A model generated the notes under the pieces. The model was given only the letters and a program-made list of their open reading frames with translations. It had not been told where the DNA came from and ran no database searches. This document shows, in pieces, positions 16,731-25,570 of a stretch of 64,000 nucleotides of DNA. The position numbers and the translations under genes are program-made. Position 1 is the stretch's first letter. Every line of letters begins with the position of its first letter. The stretch is taken from the NCBI RefSeq assembly GCF_030381805.1, contig NZ_JAUDRH010000002.1, positions 124,001 to 188,000 of the forward strand. Reading direction: 5' to 3'. The DNA comes from Chlorogloeopsis sp. ULAP01 (GTDB lineage Bacteria > Cyanobacteriota > Cyanobacteriia > Cyanobacteriales > Nostocaceae).

Positions 16731-16814
16731 CATTGGGAATTAGCACCTGGATTGCTGAGAAGTTTGATTCGACAAGCAAGAATTACAGTAGATGAATTCC
16801 TCGAAAATAAATGA
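16731..16814 (+). pseudogene. C-terminal remnant of HicA toxin
   Basis: The frame at 16731-16814 reads HWELAPGLLRSLIRQARITV followed by DEFLENK, which matches the C-terminus of HicA toxins (usual form: HKELxxGTLRxIIRQAGLTVEEFL). The double-stranded RNA-binding core and catalytic His of HicA lie upstream in an intact toxin and are absent here. The preceding sequence in this frame overlaps hicB out of frame and is not HicA-like. An internal deletion of the toxin is the simplest explanation. Confidence 0.8.
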
Positions 16815-16925
16815 ACAAAGATGTGTCATTGTTGTGTCAGTGATGTGAAGCTTCTGTTTCAGTTCAAGCAACTGAAAAATCTTGGCTCTGAAGCAATCAC
16901 CTGACTGCTGCAAAAAGACACAGTA

Positions 16926-17684
16926 TCAACTCATACTCACAGTCATGAGCTGTTCTGACATTTCAAAATTAGCCGTGACATTTTGCACGTCATCCAAGCC
17001 CTTTAGAGTATCAATTAACTTGAGAAGCGATCGCGCCTGTTCTGGATCGGAGACTTCTACGTTATTACTGGGAATCCAACGCAGCTCGGCATCAGCCACC
17101 TGAAAACCTTTTTCTCTCAAGCTTTGGTTGAGGCTCTCTAAATTTTTCACCTCAGAGAACACTTCTGCTGTTTTATCCTCTGTCATTTCATAAGACTCGG
17201 CACCACCCTCTAGGGCTGCTTCTAGAAGCTGCTCTTCGTCTTCTATTCCCTCAACGGTACAAACGCCTTTTTGGTCGAACATCCAGCTTACACATCCAGT
17301 TTCACCGAGATTACCACCATTTTTACTAAAGGCAGTACGCAAGTCAGCAGCAGTACGATTGCGATTATCTGTCAAGGCTTCTATTAAGATAGCAACTCCT
17401 CCAGGACCATAACCTTCGTAGCGAATTGCTTCTAGTTGAGAACCATCACCTTCAAAAGTACCTGCTCCTTTAGCGATCGCTCTTTCTATATTGTCATTGG
17501 GTATGCCAGCTGCTTTTGCCTTATCTATCGCTGTGCGTAGTTGAAAATTCCCTGCTGGATCTGGGATGCCGCTTCTGGCAGCAACGATAATCGCACGCGA
17601 CAGTTGAGTGAATGTCTTACCCTTTTTGGCATCTATTACAGCCTTTTGGCGTTTAATATTTGCCCACTTACTATGTCCTGCCAT
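16926..17684 (-). CDS. YebC/PmpR-family protein
   Basis: A 252-residue YebC/TACO1-family protein. The start MAGHSKWANIKRQKAVIDAK and GIPNDNIERAIAKG are signature parts of the family. Members act as DNA-binding regulators or, as shown more recently, as factors that help ribosomes through difficult sequences. Length is normal. Monocistronic by position; flanked by the hic remnant and a palindromic repeat block. Confidence 0.93.
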   Translation of the reverse strand: MAGHSKWANIKRQKAVIDAKKGKTFTQLSRAIIVAARSGIPDPAGNFQLRTAIDKAKAAGIPNDNIERAIAKGAGTFEGDGSQLEAIRYEGYGPGGVAILIEALTDNRNRTAADLRTAFSKNGGNLGETGCVSWMFDQKGVCTVEGIEDEEQLLEAALEGGAESYEMTEDKTAEVFSEVKNLESLNQSLREKGFQVADAELRWIPSNNVEVSDPEQARSLLKLIDTLKGLDDVQNVTANFEMSEQLMTVSMS

Positions 17685-18193
17685 ACTTTGGAATTGCTGA
17701 ACTCTATCTCTTCAAAAATATTAAGATATGTGTAACTTTTGCAGAAGATGCCAAGCCGTCAAGCTTATTTTTACAACTGACAGTTTGCTGAACGACTGCC
17801 AATCACCTCAATGATAATTGTGCAACTTTACTCTACAAACTGCCAATCTTGCTTTTGAGTGGAAGGCACAGAGAAGTTGGAGCGGAGGCTTCCTCCGTTA
17901 GCGTAAAGCCCTGCGGGCATGGCTGCGCTTACCAAAGCAAGGAGGCTCCAACCTTCAAAGAGGCAGTCCCGATGAAACAAGTTTCACAAGCCTTGCATGA
18001 AAGTGTTTTTCTTCCCCAGCTTCCCCTGCTCCCCCTGCTCTTTCAAGTCAGAGGAGCCACTGCGCTCTAGCGGCGTCTCCGTTGGAAGGGAAGAAATTTT
18101 TTCAGTTGCTTGGGCTGAACAAGAGGAAATTTTGAAGGAGATACAAGAGTATAGTCAGTAGGCTGAGACACAGTAACAAATATGACTAAAAAC
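17685..18193. repeat. intergenic region with GC-rich palindromes
   Basis: The first 190 bases are plain AT-rich sequence. From about 17878 to 17955 there are nested short inverted repeats (GGAGGCTTCCTCC, AAGCCCTGCGGGC, GGAGGCTCC) and from 18045 to 18085 another short set. A 23-codon open tail at 18090-18161 (EEIFSVAWAEQEEILKEIQE) may be a leftover of a lost gene, but nothing supports its start. Confidence 0.5.
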
Positions 18194-18643
18194 TTAATAG
18201 AAAATCTTGATTCGGTTTGTCACTTCTAACTCCCTCAAGGCTGCCTCTGCTGCTGCCAAATCATAAGGAAATGGTCGGCGACGAGGAATATAATCCTGTT
18301 GTTGAGTTGCTCTGTGACGCAGCACAGCATTAACGATAAAACACGGTTCGGAACTGAAATTAATTGCTCCGTGCATGACTCCCGGAGGAATCTTGACTAC
18401 AGCCGGGTTGTCTTCGCTTAATGCAATATACTGATATTTTTTATTAACTAGAGTAACAAGTACAAACTGACCTCTGACTACCAGTAATTGATCGGTTTGC
18501 GATTTGTGTACAAATAATTCGTCGATCGCACCTGCGGGAATCTGCACCAGCATGGTTTCATGACTGGCTTGAGGAGTGAAAAACTCAACCATTCCCCCTT
18601 TAATCGATTCCAACTGACGGATTTCAATTCCCCTCATACTCAT
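18194..18643 (-). CDS. cupin / dTDP-sugar epimerase-like protein
   Basis: A 149-residue single-domain cupin. Residues about 40-110 form the double-stranded beta-helix, with DELFVHKSQTDQLLVVRG and IPPGVMHGAINFS corresponding to the two cupin motifs. It resembles the WxcM/RmlC-like group of sugar-nucleotide epimerases and isomerases, but the active-site His-Asp pair of true RmlC is not obvious, so the reaction is not assigned. Two Met codons give a start at 18643 or 18637. It is downstream of pgi on the same strand but separated by a good terminator. Confidence 0.65.
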   Translation of the reverse strand: MSMRGIEIRQLESIKGGMVEFFTPQASHETMLVQIPAGAIDELFVHKSQTDQLLVVRGQFVLVTLVNKKYQYIALSEDNPAVVKIPPGVMHGAINFSSEPCFIVNAVLRHRATQQQDYIPRRRPFPYDLAAAEAALRELEVTNRIKIFY

Positions 18644-18659
18644 AACAACATCCTAAAAA

Positions 18660-18703
18660 GAGCATCCTAAATATTGAGGCTTAACCCTCAATTTAAGATG
18701 CTC
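18660..18703 (-). terminator. pgi transcription terminator
   Basis: GAGCATC (18660-18666) pairs with GATGCTC (18697-18703), with an inner pairing of TTGAGG and CCTCAA. Read on the minus strand the stem is followed by TTTTTAGG. It lies between pgi and the cupin gene, both on the minus strand. Confidence 0.75.
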
Positions 18704-18770
18704 AAGTATAAAATGTTGTTACGATTGCGACAATATTGCTACAAAATGTGATATGGAAGTGCTGAATTTG

Positions 18771-20357
18771 TCAACCGAGGGCAACTTTAAGAGTATTGGG
18801 TTGACCAAGATTGCCTTGCAAGACTACACCGCGCCCATTGGCGTGGAGATGACGGAGAATGATGTAAATTGACTCAATTTGGTCGGTGGTACCAGCTTTT
18901 TGAGCAATTTCTGCCAAAGAAAGGGGTGTTTTGGTTGATTGTAGGACTTCCAGTACTCGTTTTTGCAATTCGAGAATGGCCGCGGCAGCTTTTTTGCCAG
19001 CTTCTACTCCTGGTTGATGGTAAGCATTGATGTTGACTAAGCTGGCATACAAACCAACAGCGCGATCGTATAAAGCAATTAAAGCTCCGACAGTGCGGGA
19101 ATTAACTTGAGGAATGGTAACTGTAATCGAATCGCGGTGATTTTCATACAATGCTTGTCGGGTTCCTTGCAAAAAACCAGAAAGATAATCGCCTGAGGTG
19201 ATTCCTGGTTCGATTTCTGGAGATGGACTGTTACGGTCTTCTAAAACTTCGATGAAGGTAACGAAGAAATTTGCCACACCCTCACGTAACTGTTGGACGT
19301 AAGCGTGTTGGTCAGTTGAGCCTTTATTGCCATACACGGCGATGCCTTGATGGACAACGTTACCGTCTAAGTCTTTTTCTTTACCCAAAGATTCCATCAC
19401 CAACTGTTGCAAGTAGCGGCTAAATAAAAGTAGGCTGTCTTTATAAGGTAGGACAACCATGTCTTTTTCGCCCCGTCCATTGCCAGCGTAATACCAAGAC
19501 AAAGCTAATAATGCTGCCGGGTTATTTTTGAGATCAGGGACACGGGTGGCATCATCCATTTCTTTAGCACCCTCAAGCATCTCGCGGATATTTATGCCTT
19601 GTAATGCTGCTGGTACAAACCCCACGGCAGACATTTCTGAGGTGCGCCCACCCACCCAATCGTACATTGGAAACCTTGCCAACCAGTTTTCTGATTTGGC
19701 GACTTCGTCTAGATGACTACCGGGCATGGTAATGGCGATCGCATAATTAGCAAAATCTAAGTTTTGCCCAGCATAGGCTTTTTTGACTTCTATCATGCCG
19801 TTGCGTGGTTCTGGCGTACCTCCTGATTTGGAAATTACCAATACCAAAGTGCTAGCTAGTCGATTACGTACATGAGTCAAAATGCGATCAATACCTGCGG
19901 GATCGGTGTTGTCAATAAAGTGGATCGCCAGTGGTGGAAAGTCTGGGCTTAAGGCTTGGGCAACAAATTCAGGGCCGAGGGCAGAACCGCCAATGCCAAT
20001 TGAGATAATATCGGTGAAACGGGGTGCTTTCGGCGGATGAATTGCCCCTGTGTGGATTTTTTCAGCAAATACTTCAATTTGCTCGATTGTGCTGACAATT
20101 TCTTGCGTCAGTTCTGGAGTAGGAGCGAGATCCGGATTTCTCAGCCAGTAGTGTCCAACCATGCGGTTTTCGTCAGGGTTGGCGATCGCCCCCTTCTCAA
20201 GTTCCGCCATATCCGCAAAAGCCTTCTCAAACTTTGGCTGCAAGTCTTTCACGAAGGCATCGTCAAACCGCATCCGGCTTACGTCCAGATAAAATCCTAA
20301 TCCTTGATGGAAATATAGCCATTTCTGGTATCGTTGCCAAAGTGCCGTCGCGTCCAT
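18771..20357 (-). CDS. pgi: glucose-6-phosphate isomerase
   Basis: A 528-residue phosphoglucose isomerase interconverting glucose-6-phosphate and fructose-6-phosphate. Signatures include IGIGGSALGPEF, VISKSGGTPEPRN, YDWVGGRTSEMSAVG and QLVMESLGKEKDLDG. The length matches the cyanobacterial form. The C-terminal 60 residues look like a small winged helix-type extension (LSLAEIAQKAGTTDQIESIY) that is usual in cyanobacterial homologues. It has its own terminator downstream. Confidence 0.96.
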   Translation of the reverse strand: MDATALWQRYQKWLYFHQGLGFYLDVSRMRFDDAFVKDLQPKFEKAFADMAELEKGAIANPDENRMVGHYWLRNPDLAPTPELTQEIVSTIEQIEVFAEKIHTGAIHPPKAPRFTDIISIGIGGSALGPEFVAQALSPDFPPLAIHFIDNTDPAGIDRILTHVRNRLASTLVLVISKSGGTPEPRNGMIEVKKAYAGQNLDFANYAIAITMPGSHLDEVAKSENWLARFPMYDWVGGRTSEMSAVGFVPAALQGINIREMLEGAKEMDDATRVPDLKNNPAALLALSWYYAGNGRGEKDMVVLPYKDSLLLFSRYLQQLVMESLGKEKDLDGNVVHQGIAVYGNKGSTDQHAYVQQLREGVANFFVTFIEVLEDRNSPSPEIEPGITSGDYLSGFLQGTRQALYENHRDSITVTIPQVNSRTVGALIALYDRAVGLYASLVNINAYHQPGVEAGKKAAAAILELQKRVLEVLQSTKTPLSLAEIAQKAGTTDQIESIYIILRHLHANGRGVVLQGNLGQPNTLKVALG

Positions 20358-20460
20358 AGGGAAATTTCAAGTAAAGTGCTTCTCACAAACAAGTTTAAGC
20401 CAACGTTTGAGCCATACCTTTCCCTCTTATATAGTTTTTAGTGTTAACTCACTGCTCGCT

Positions 20461-20712
20461 CTAAACATCTGGCATTGGTATGACTCGCAGAAATTTCACA
20501 ATTTCACCTCTTTGTTCTATACCGATTAAGTAATTATCCATAGTCAAGCGGTAAAAAATACCATCGCTATCGACCTGCCGCATTTCTGGTAGGTAATACA
20601 GTAGCCCCTTGTCTATAAATTCAAAAAACACAAAGTTATAAATCCGCTGATAAGCAGCCGACTCTAAATTCTTGAGGTCTATTAAAAAAGACCGTGCGTA
20701 ACGCACTTCCAT
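20461..20712 (-). CDS. RelE/ParE-type toxin
   Basis: An 83-residue protein of the RelE/ParE fold, the translation-blocking half of a type II toxin-antitoxin module. The pattern is ARSFLIDLKNLESAAYQRIY at the N-terminus, then FYRLTMDNYLIGIE and VKFLRVIPMPDV at the end. The ATG at 20712 is preferred over a TTG at 20724. The antitoxin gene lies upstream on the same strand, 49 bases away; the spacer contains repeated TTAGCTA/TTAGCCA units. Confidence 0.75.
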   Translation of the reverse strand: MEVRYARSFLIDLKNLESAAYQRIYNFVFFEFIDKGLLYYLPEMRQVDSDGIFYRLTMDNYLIGIEQRGEIVKFLRVIPMPDV

Positions 20713-20761
20713 GTGTATAGTCAATAGTTAATGGTTAATGGCTCATTGTAACTATTAGCCA

Positions 20762-20962
20762 TTAGCTATTAGCTATTAACAATTGGGTAGCCTCTTCATG
20801 GGTTAGGGTATCCCAAGGTTGTTGCGATCGCTTGACTTCTTGTATGGCTTCTAGTATGTAAAAATCACAATGTAAGTTGTAGATAGTATTCCAAACCAAG
20901 TTAAGTTCTTCATCAGCTAACTGCTCAATTAAGTGATGAATTCTCAGTCGCAGCAAATTCAT
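20762..20962 (-). CDS. antitoxin of the RelE-type pair
   Basis: A 66-residue protein, predicted to be helical (MNLLRLRIHHLIEQLADEEL and IQEVKRSQQPWDTLTHEEA), placed directly before the RelE-type toxin gene. Its sequence resembles the cyanobacterial antitoxins that precede RelE-like toxins, with a short dimerising N-terminal region and a toxin-binding tail. The DNA-binding fold is not clear by eye. Expected to neutralise the toxin and repress the operon. Confidence 0.65.
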   Translation of the reverse strand: MNLLRLRIHHLIEQLADEELNLVWNTIYNLHCDFYILEAIQEVKRSQQPWDTLTHEEATQLLIANS

Positions 20963-21281
20963 AAATATTATCCGCTAAACACAATCAATACTTAGTTTTC
21001 CCATAAAATAAACTTTGATTAACGGGGGATAGGTGAGAACAGCCCCCGTCTTGGCGGTCTCCGTCACGTAGACGCGGTAAATGCGGAGCAGCTTCCGTAG
21101 GTACAGCTTTCCCGCCAGGGTAGGGGGACTGCGTACACGCGAAGCGGGTTCTCGTTAGAGTACCCGAAGGGTGACAGGGGACAAGGGAACAGGGGGAGAA
21201 GACGTGAATTACGATTCTACGCTTATTGCCCAATCTCCGATCCCCAATCACCAATGACTAATGACTATTCACTAAATTCCT
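20963..21281. repeat. GC-rich palindromic repeat block
   Basis: Between the antitoxin gene and the livM-like gene. From about 21025 to 21185 there are many short inverted repeats, including the 26 bases at 21068-21093 that are the reverse complement of 1972-1997 with one difference. The end (21229-21260) has CCCAATC-type short repeats. An open frame across the block has no protein support. Confidence 0.6.
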
Positions 21282-22421
21282 ATGATTCAATATCTCGTTT
21301 TTTTAGCAATTTCTACATCTATTTTTGCTTTGTTTGCTTTAGGACTGAATTTACAATGGGGTTTTACAGGCTTAATTAACTTTGGTCATGTGGTATTCCT
21401 AACCTTAGGAGCATACACAACAGTATTGTTAAGTTTAAAGGGTGTTCCCTTACTTTTGGCGGCGGCGATTGGTGCAGTTGTAGCAGCTTTATTGGGCTTG
21501 TTAATTGGTTTTGCAACTTTACGCTTGCGGGAAGATTACCTGGCAATTGTCACTATCGGTGTTGGAGAGCTAATTCGTTTAATAGTTAATAACCAGGATT
21601 TACCCGTAGGTGACACTTGGATATCTGGGGCGTTCGGTATACAAAGCTATCCCATTCCACTAGTCACTTTGCAACCCAATTTGTTTGTCAAGTTAATAAT
21701 GATCGGGCTGTTGACGCTTTGCGCAAGTATAACTTTTTATTGGCTGTGGCGTTGGATTCGTCCCAAAAGTGCATCATTGGGAGTTGATTCACCTAAACGA
21801 GTAGGTAAAAAGCCAGAATTTATTTTGCGTTTGGTAATTGGAGGTTTGCTGGGGTTACTGTCAGCAGTAATTTATATTTCAGGAGTTATTACCCTGTATG
21901 ATTACGATCCGAAGGCAGGTTTGATGCTGTTATCGCTGTTGGTATTGGCATTTGTGTTCTGGCGACTGGAAGTTTTGGTGCGATCGCCTTGGGGACGAGT
22001 CCTCAAAGCAATCCGCGAAGATGAAGAGGTTCCTAAAGCACTGGGTAAAAATGTCTTTTGGTACAAATTGCAATCTTTTATGTTGGGTGGCGCGATCGCT
22101 GGTATTGCTGGTGCTTTGTTTGCCTGGCAACTCAGTGCTATTTACCCTGATAATTTTCAACCGCAACTAACATTTGATGCTTGGATTATGGTGATATTGG
22201 GAGGTTCTGGTAATAATATCGGCACCATTCTTGGCGCAGTAATTTATTTTGCTTACGACACCTTGACTCGTGAATTCTTACCTAGAATTTTTACCAACCT
22301 TTCCTCCGATCAGCTGGGTGCATTTCGCATTATGGTAATAGGACTGATCTTGATGGTACTAATGATTTGGCGTCCTCAAGGTATTTTAGGCAAAAAGGAG
22401 GAGCTTACCCTTGGTAAATAA
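21282..22421 (+). CDS. branched-chain/neutral amino acid ABC permease (LivM-like)
   Basis: A 379-residue inner-membrane permease of the LivM family, with about ten hydrophobic helices. Motifs include LGLNLQWGFTGLINFGHV near the N-terminus and the EAA-like loop SPWGRVLKAIREDEEVPKAL (about residues 232-251), which contacts the ATPase. In cyanobacteria the closest systems are the neutral amino acid permeases of the Nat type and the urea transporter; I cannot decide between them without a search. It overlaps the next gene by 11 bases, so the two form one operon; no binding-protein gene or second permease is in the window. Confidence 0.85.
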   Translation: MIQYLVFLAISTSIFALFALGLNLQWGFTGLINFGHVVFLTLGAYTTVLLSLKGVPLLLAAAIGAVVAALLGLLIGFATLRLREDYLAIVTIGVGELIRLIVNNQDLPVGDTWISGAFGIQSYPIPLVTLQPNLFVKLIMIGLLTLCASITFYWLWRWIRPKSASLGVDSPKRVGKKPEFILRLVIGGLLGLLSAVIYISGVITLYDYDPKAGLMLLSLLVLAFVFWRLEVLVRSPWGRVLKAIREDEEVPKALGKNVFWYKLQSFMLGGAIAGIAGALFAWQLSAIYPDNFQPQLTFDAWIMVILGGSGNNIGTILGAVIYFAYDTLTREFLPRIFTNLSSDQLGAFRIMVIGLILMVLMIWRPQGILGKKEELTLGK

Positions 22422-23190
22422 CGACTCATCCCAACTTCCTTTATTAGCTGCAAGTGGACTTTGCAAAAGCTTTGGCGGTATTAAGGCGGTGCAAGATGCC
22501 GAAATTCAAGTGCCAGCTAGCAGTATAACTGGTTTGATCGGCCCTAATGGTGCTGGCAAAACAACTTTATTTAATTTATTGTCTAGTTTTATCCGTCCCG
22601 ATAAAGGACGAGTAATTTTTGACGGTGAACAAATTCAGCACTTGCAGCCTCATCAAATCGCCCAGCAAGGTTTAGTACGTACATTCCAAGTTGCCCGTGC
22701 TCTCTCGCGGTTGTCGGTATTAGAAAATTTGATGCTGGCAGCCCAAAAACAAACTGGCGAGAACTTTTGGCAGGTGCAATTCCAACCCCATGTGGTTGCT
22801 AAAGAAGAAAAGCAACATCGAGAACGGGCAATGTTGATTTTAGAATCGGTAGGTTTGGCGCATAAAGCCCACGATTACGCTGGTGGTTTGTCTGGTGGAC
22901 AACGCAAGCTACTGGAAATAGGCAGGGCGCTGATGACTAACCCCAAGTTAATTTTATTGGATGAACCTGCGGCTGGCGTTAATCCTAGATTAATTGATGA
23001 GATATGCGATCGCATTGTCAACTGGAATAAAACAGGTATGACTTTTCTGATTATTGAACACAATATGGATGTGATTATGTCGCTGTGCGATCGCGTTTGG
23101 GTACTTGCCGAAGGTCAAAATTTGGCTCATGGTACACCACAGGAAATTCAGTCCAATGCCAAAGTTTTAGAGGCTTATTTGGGACAATAA
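22411..23190 (+). CDS. branched-chain amino acid ABC ATPase (LivG-like)
   Basis: A 259-residue ATPase with Walker A GPNGAGKTT, signature LSGGQRKLLEIGR, Walker B LILLDEPAAGV and the switch His in IIEHNMD. Insertion of the LivG type (FQVARALSRLSVLENLMLA) supports the amino acid transporter group. The start is TTG at 22411: a strong AAGGAGGAG lies nine bases before it and no ATG or GTG fits the conserved N-terminus. The start lies inside the last codons of the permease gene, which indicates translational coupling. Confidence 0.87.
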   Translation: MVNNDSSQLPLLAASGLCKSFGGIKAVQDAEIQVPASSITGLIGPNGAGKTTLFNLLSSFIRPDKGRVIFDGEQIQHLQPHQIAQQGLVRTFQVARALSRLSVLENLMLAAQKQTGENFWQVQFQPHVVAKEEKQHRERAMLILESVGLAHKAHDYAGGLSGGQRKLLEIGRALMTNPKLILLDEPAAGVNPRLIDEICDRIVNWNKTGMTFLIIEHNMDVIMSLCDRVWVLAEGQNLAHGTPQEIQSNAKVLEAYLGQ

Positions 23191-23289
23191 TTAAGACAGA
23201 AGAGGGGGAGGGGGAGACACGGAAGGGGAGTAATAAAAAATTAACCACTGTACGGGCAGGTTTAGAAGATAAATTGTCTGTATCAACCG

Positions 23290-23400
23290 AAGGATAATCA
23301 GCAAAACCCGCACGGTAGTCGCTACACCGGGGGAACCCGACGCCAGGTGCTACAACGCGCTTAACCCGCAAGGGCGCACTGGCTTTGCAACGCGCTGCCT
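23290..23400. repeat. GC-rich repeats between livG-like and ArsR genes
   Basis: Short GC-rich palindromic pieces (such as ACCCGCAAGGGC and CAACGCGCTGCC) in the space between convergent genes. No coding frame. It may serve as a transcription end in both directions. Confidence 0.5.
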
Positions 23401-23445
23401 TCCCTACTAAACAAATGACTAATGACTAACACTAACTCCTTTTTC

Positions 23446-24006
23446 TCATGGAGAACGCCAGTAAAGCTCGTTTTCTCGTTGCATAAACTGGTTATCAATT
23501 AACTCCCGCTTAATGTTGGCAAAATCAGGGTGGTAGCGTTTGATAATATTATCAACCATACGTTCTGGATACCTAACCCCCACTTCAAATTTATTCGCTA
23601 ACCAATTCAGAATTACCAAGCGTTTTTTGCGGCTAGTAGGAATTTCTTTGAGATGCTCTCCCTCTATATAAGTTTGGAGTATTTTGTTTTCCCATGCTTC
23701 TGTATCTACATCCTCAACCCAAGAAGCTATATTTTCTGGTGTTAAAATTTCCTTGCTGACGCTTTGCAAAGTTCCACTATCTAGTTGGTACAGACGAGTA
23801 TTACCTTCAGGACGCATAGTTACTAAATGTACTTCTTTTAGTCTTGCTAAATGATGGGATACTGTCGGCTCTTTTAATTGCAGTAATACTGCCAATTCTT
23901 CAACACTGCACTCTTGATTAGCTAGAATACTCAAAATTTTTAATCGGCTCTCATCCGCTAAAGCTTTCAAAAAACGTAGCAAGATCTGAAATTGTTCCGT
24001 CTTCAT
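23446..24006 (-). CDS. ArsR-type regulator with DUF2087
   Basis: A 186-residue regulator. Residues about 8-85 are an ArsR winged helix (FLKALADESRLKILSILANQ, then PTVSHHLARLKEVHLV); residues about 105-180 match DUF2087 (RKKRLVILNWLANKFEVGVRYP). No Cys pair for metal sensing is seen in the recognition region, so the signal is unknown. The gene is next to a perfect 24-base palindrome at 24020-24043, just before its start, a likely autorepression site. Gene neighbours do not reveal the regulon. Confidence 0.87.
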   Translation of the reverse strand: MKTEQFQILLRFLKALADESRLKILSILANQECSVEELAVLLQLKEPTVSHHLARLKEVHLVTMRPEGNTRLYQLDSGTLQSVSKEILTPENIASWVEDVDTEAWENKILQTYIEGEHLKEIPTSRKKRLVILNWLANKFEVGVRYPERMVDNIIKRYHPDFANIKRELIDNQFMQRENELYWRSP

Positions 24007-24019
24007 AAACTGTTATAAT

Positions 24020-24043
24020 CTAATTAGATTTAAATCTAATTAG
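24020..24043. promoter_or_regulatory. 24-bp perfect palindrome, likely ArsR operator
   Basis: The half site CTAATTAGATTT is followed directly by its exact reverse complement. It lies 14-37 bases before the start of the ArsR/DUF2087 gene, overlapping where its promoter should be. ArsR-family regulators typically bind AT-rich inverted repeats of this length. Confidence 0.75.
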
Positions 24044-24520
24044 GTCGTTGCCAAACTAGTTGTTTAATCCTCCTCCAACACTGCATGACTGCGGTGTTGG
24101 CGAATTTTGTTTGTATGTTGATTTTGTTACGTTTTTATAAGCAACTTTAGATTTCTTAACTAGTTTTTTACATTTCGCTATGCAGTATCGTTAAACAATC
24201 AAAAATTAGGTATGCTGAAGCGAAGCTTGTATGTTGTGCAAGCGACAAAATTTGCCAATGTAGAGCAAAATATTCTCTGCATTGTTTTCAAAGTGCATAA
24301 ATTCCCATCCCCACAACAGATAAAAGAACTATGGTGAGTTCGGGAACTTTATTAGATTATCAAGCAAGAAAAAGAACATACTGATTAGTATTTCCTAATC
24401 AGCCAATAAAAATTTAAAATAGTTTGAGGTTTCTCCTTTCTATTTCCTGTCACCTAAGTACCTACGCATAAATACCTAGCAATTTTTCAATACGAGCGAA
24501 ATTACTGTATTCCTTTCCTG
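24044..24520. other. intergenic region with one doubtful short ORF
   Basis: About 480 bases between two minus-strand genes. A 41-codon frame on the plus strand (24212-24337, starting MLKRSLYVVQATKFANVEQN) has plausible codon use but no strong ribosome site and no family I know; I do not call it a gene. Otherwise AT-rich. Confidence 0.4.
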
Positions 24521-25570
24521 TCACCTGTCCCCTATTTCCTTGCCGATGCTTTCACGGTGATGTGGTTCCATTAGGCTAGTAATATCAGGGCCATAAGGAA
24601 TAATTCCACCTGGATTTAGTGGGAAAAGGTTGCCGTAATAGTCTCGCTTCACACTTTCTAAATCGCAGGTGCTAGCAACTCCTGGCAACTGGTATAAGTC
24701 ACGCAAGTAAGCCCCTAAATTCTGATAGTCCTGAATTCTGTGGCGATTGCACTTAAAGAGTCCGTAATAAACGATATCAAAACGAAACAGAGTGGTAAAC
24801 AAACGTACATCTGCTAGCGTTACCCTGTCTCCACAAAGATATCGACTTGTTTTGAGTACTGTATCAATTTCGTCTAAGGTGGCGAATAACTCCTTGCATG
24901 CTTTATCGTATGCTGCTTGAGTTTGGGCAAAGCCGCAACGATAAACGCCGTTATTTACCGTGTGATAAATTTTTTCGTTCCAACTGTCAATTTGCTCCCG
25001 CAGTGTCTCTGGATAGAGATCGGGCGTAGGATTGGTTGCAAACTCGTTGAACTGGGAGTTTAACATAACGATGATTTCTGAGCTTTCGTTGTTCACGATC
25101 GCCTGATTTTGCATATCCCAGAGTAGGGGAACGGTAGCGCGTCCTTTGTAAGCGGGTGCCGCTAATTTATACAATTCGGGAAGAGTGCGGCAACCTTCTT
25201 CCTCTTGGTTGAGAATCCAGATGCCTTCGTTTGGGGAAGGAGACACGATGCTGACAGCAATGGCATCTTCTAGTCCTTTGAGCGATCGCACAACTAGAGT
25301 TCTGTGCGCCCATGGACACCCTAAACCGACATAAAGGCGATAGCGTCCTGCTTGTGGTTGGTATAAGTTGCTAACATCTGTACTGATAAAATTCCGAAAC
25401 TGACTTGCGGGGCGGATGTATTCTCCTGACTTGTTACGGGGGGCAAGCCTCGACATCATAATTTGCCAGAGAGTTGTCCACACAAGTTTTCCCGAACGAA
25501 CAATCAACCCAGAAGGCAGTGACTTACCCTTGTTTATGGTTTGTTGATTTTTCAAATTTTTGTCCTGCAC
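24521..25570 (-). CDS. glutathionyl-hydroquinone reductase (omega-type GST)
   Basis: A 349-residue glutathione transferase of the Xi/omega group (YqjG/ECM4/PcpF). The catalytic Cys is in GCPWAHR (about residue 85); the C-terminal helical domain includes YLCGDRVTLADVRLFTTLFR and FDIVYYGLFKCN. These enzymes reduce glutathionyl-hydroquinones. The open frame extends to 25645, but a strong GGAGG seven bases before the GTG at 25570 points to that start, and family homology begins after it. Monocistronic. Confidence 0.88.
   Translation of the reverse strand: MQDKNLKNQQTINKGKSLPSGLIVRSGKLVWTTLWQIMMSRLAPRNKSGEYIRPASQFRNFISTDVSNLYQPQAGRYRLYVGLGCPWAHRTLVVRSLKGLEDAIAVSIVSPSPNEGIWILNQEEEGCRTLPELYKLAAPAYKGRATVPLLWDMQNQAIVNNESSEIIVMLNSQFNEFATNPTPDLYPETLREQIDSWNEKIYHTVNNGVYRCGFAQTQAAYDKACKELFATLDEIDTVLKTSRYLCGDRVTLADVRLFTTLFRFDIVYYGLFKCNRHRIQDYQNLGAYLRDLYQLPGVASTCDLESVKRDYYGNLFPLNPGGIIPYGPDITSLMEPHHRESIGKEIGDR

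Noticed and set aside
18090..18161. 23-codon tail reading EEIFSVAWAEQEEILKEIQE
   Set aside because: Looks like the end of a real protein but has no upstream partner sequence; too short to call even as a pseudogene.
20985..21254. 89-codon minus-strand ORF
   Set aside because: It runs entirely through GC-rich palindromic repeats, which often give spurious open frames.
24212..24337. 41-codon plus-strand ORF
   Set aside because: Plausible codons but no ribosome site, family or context; left as a note in the intergenic entry.
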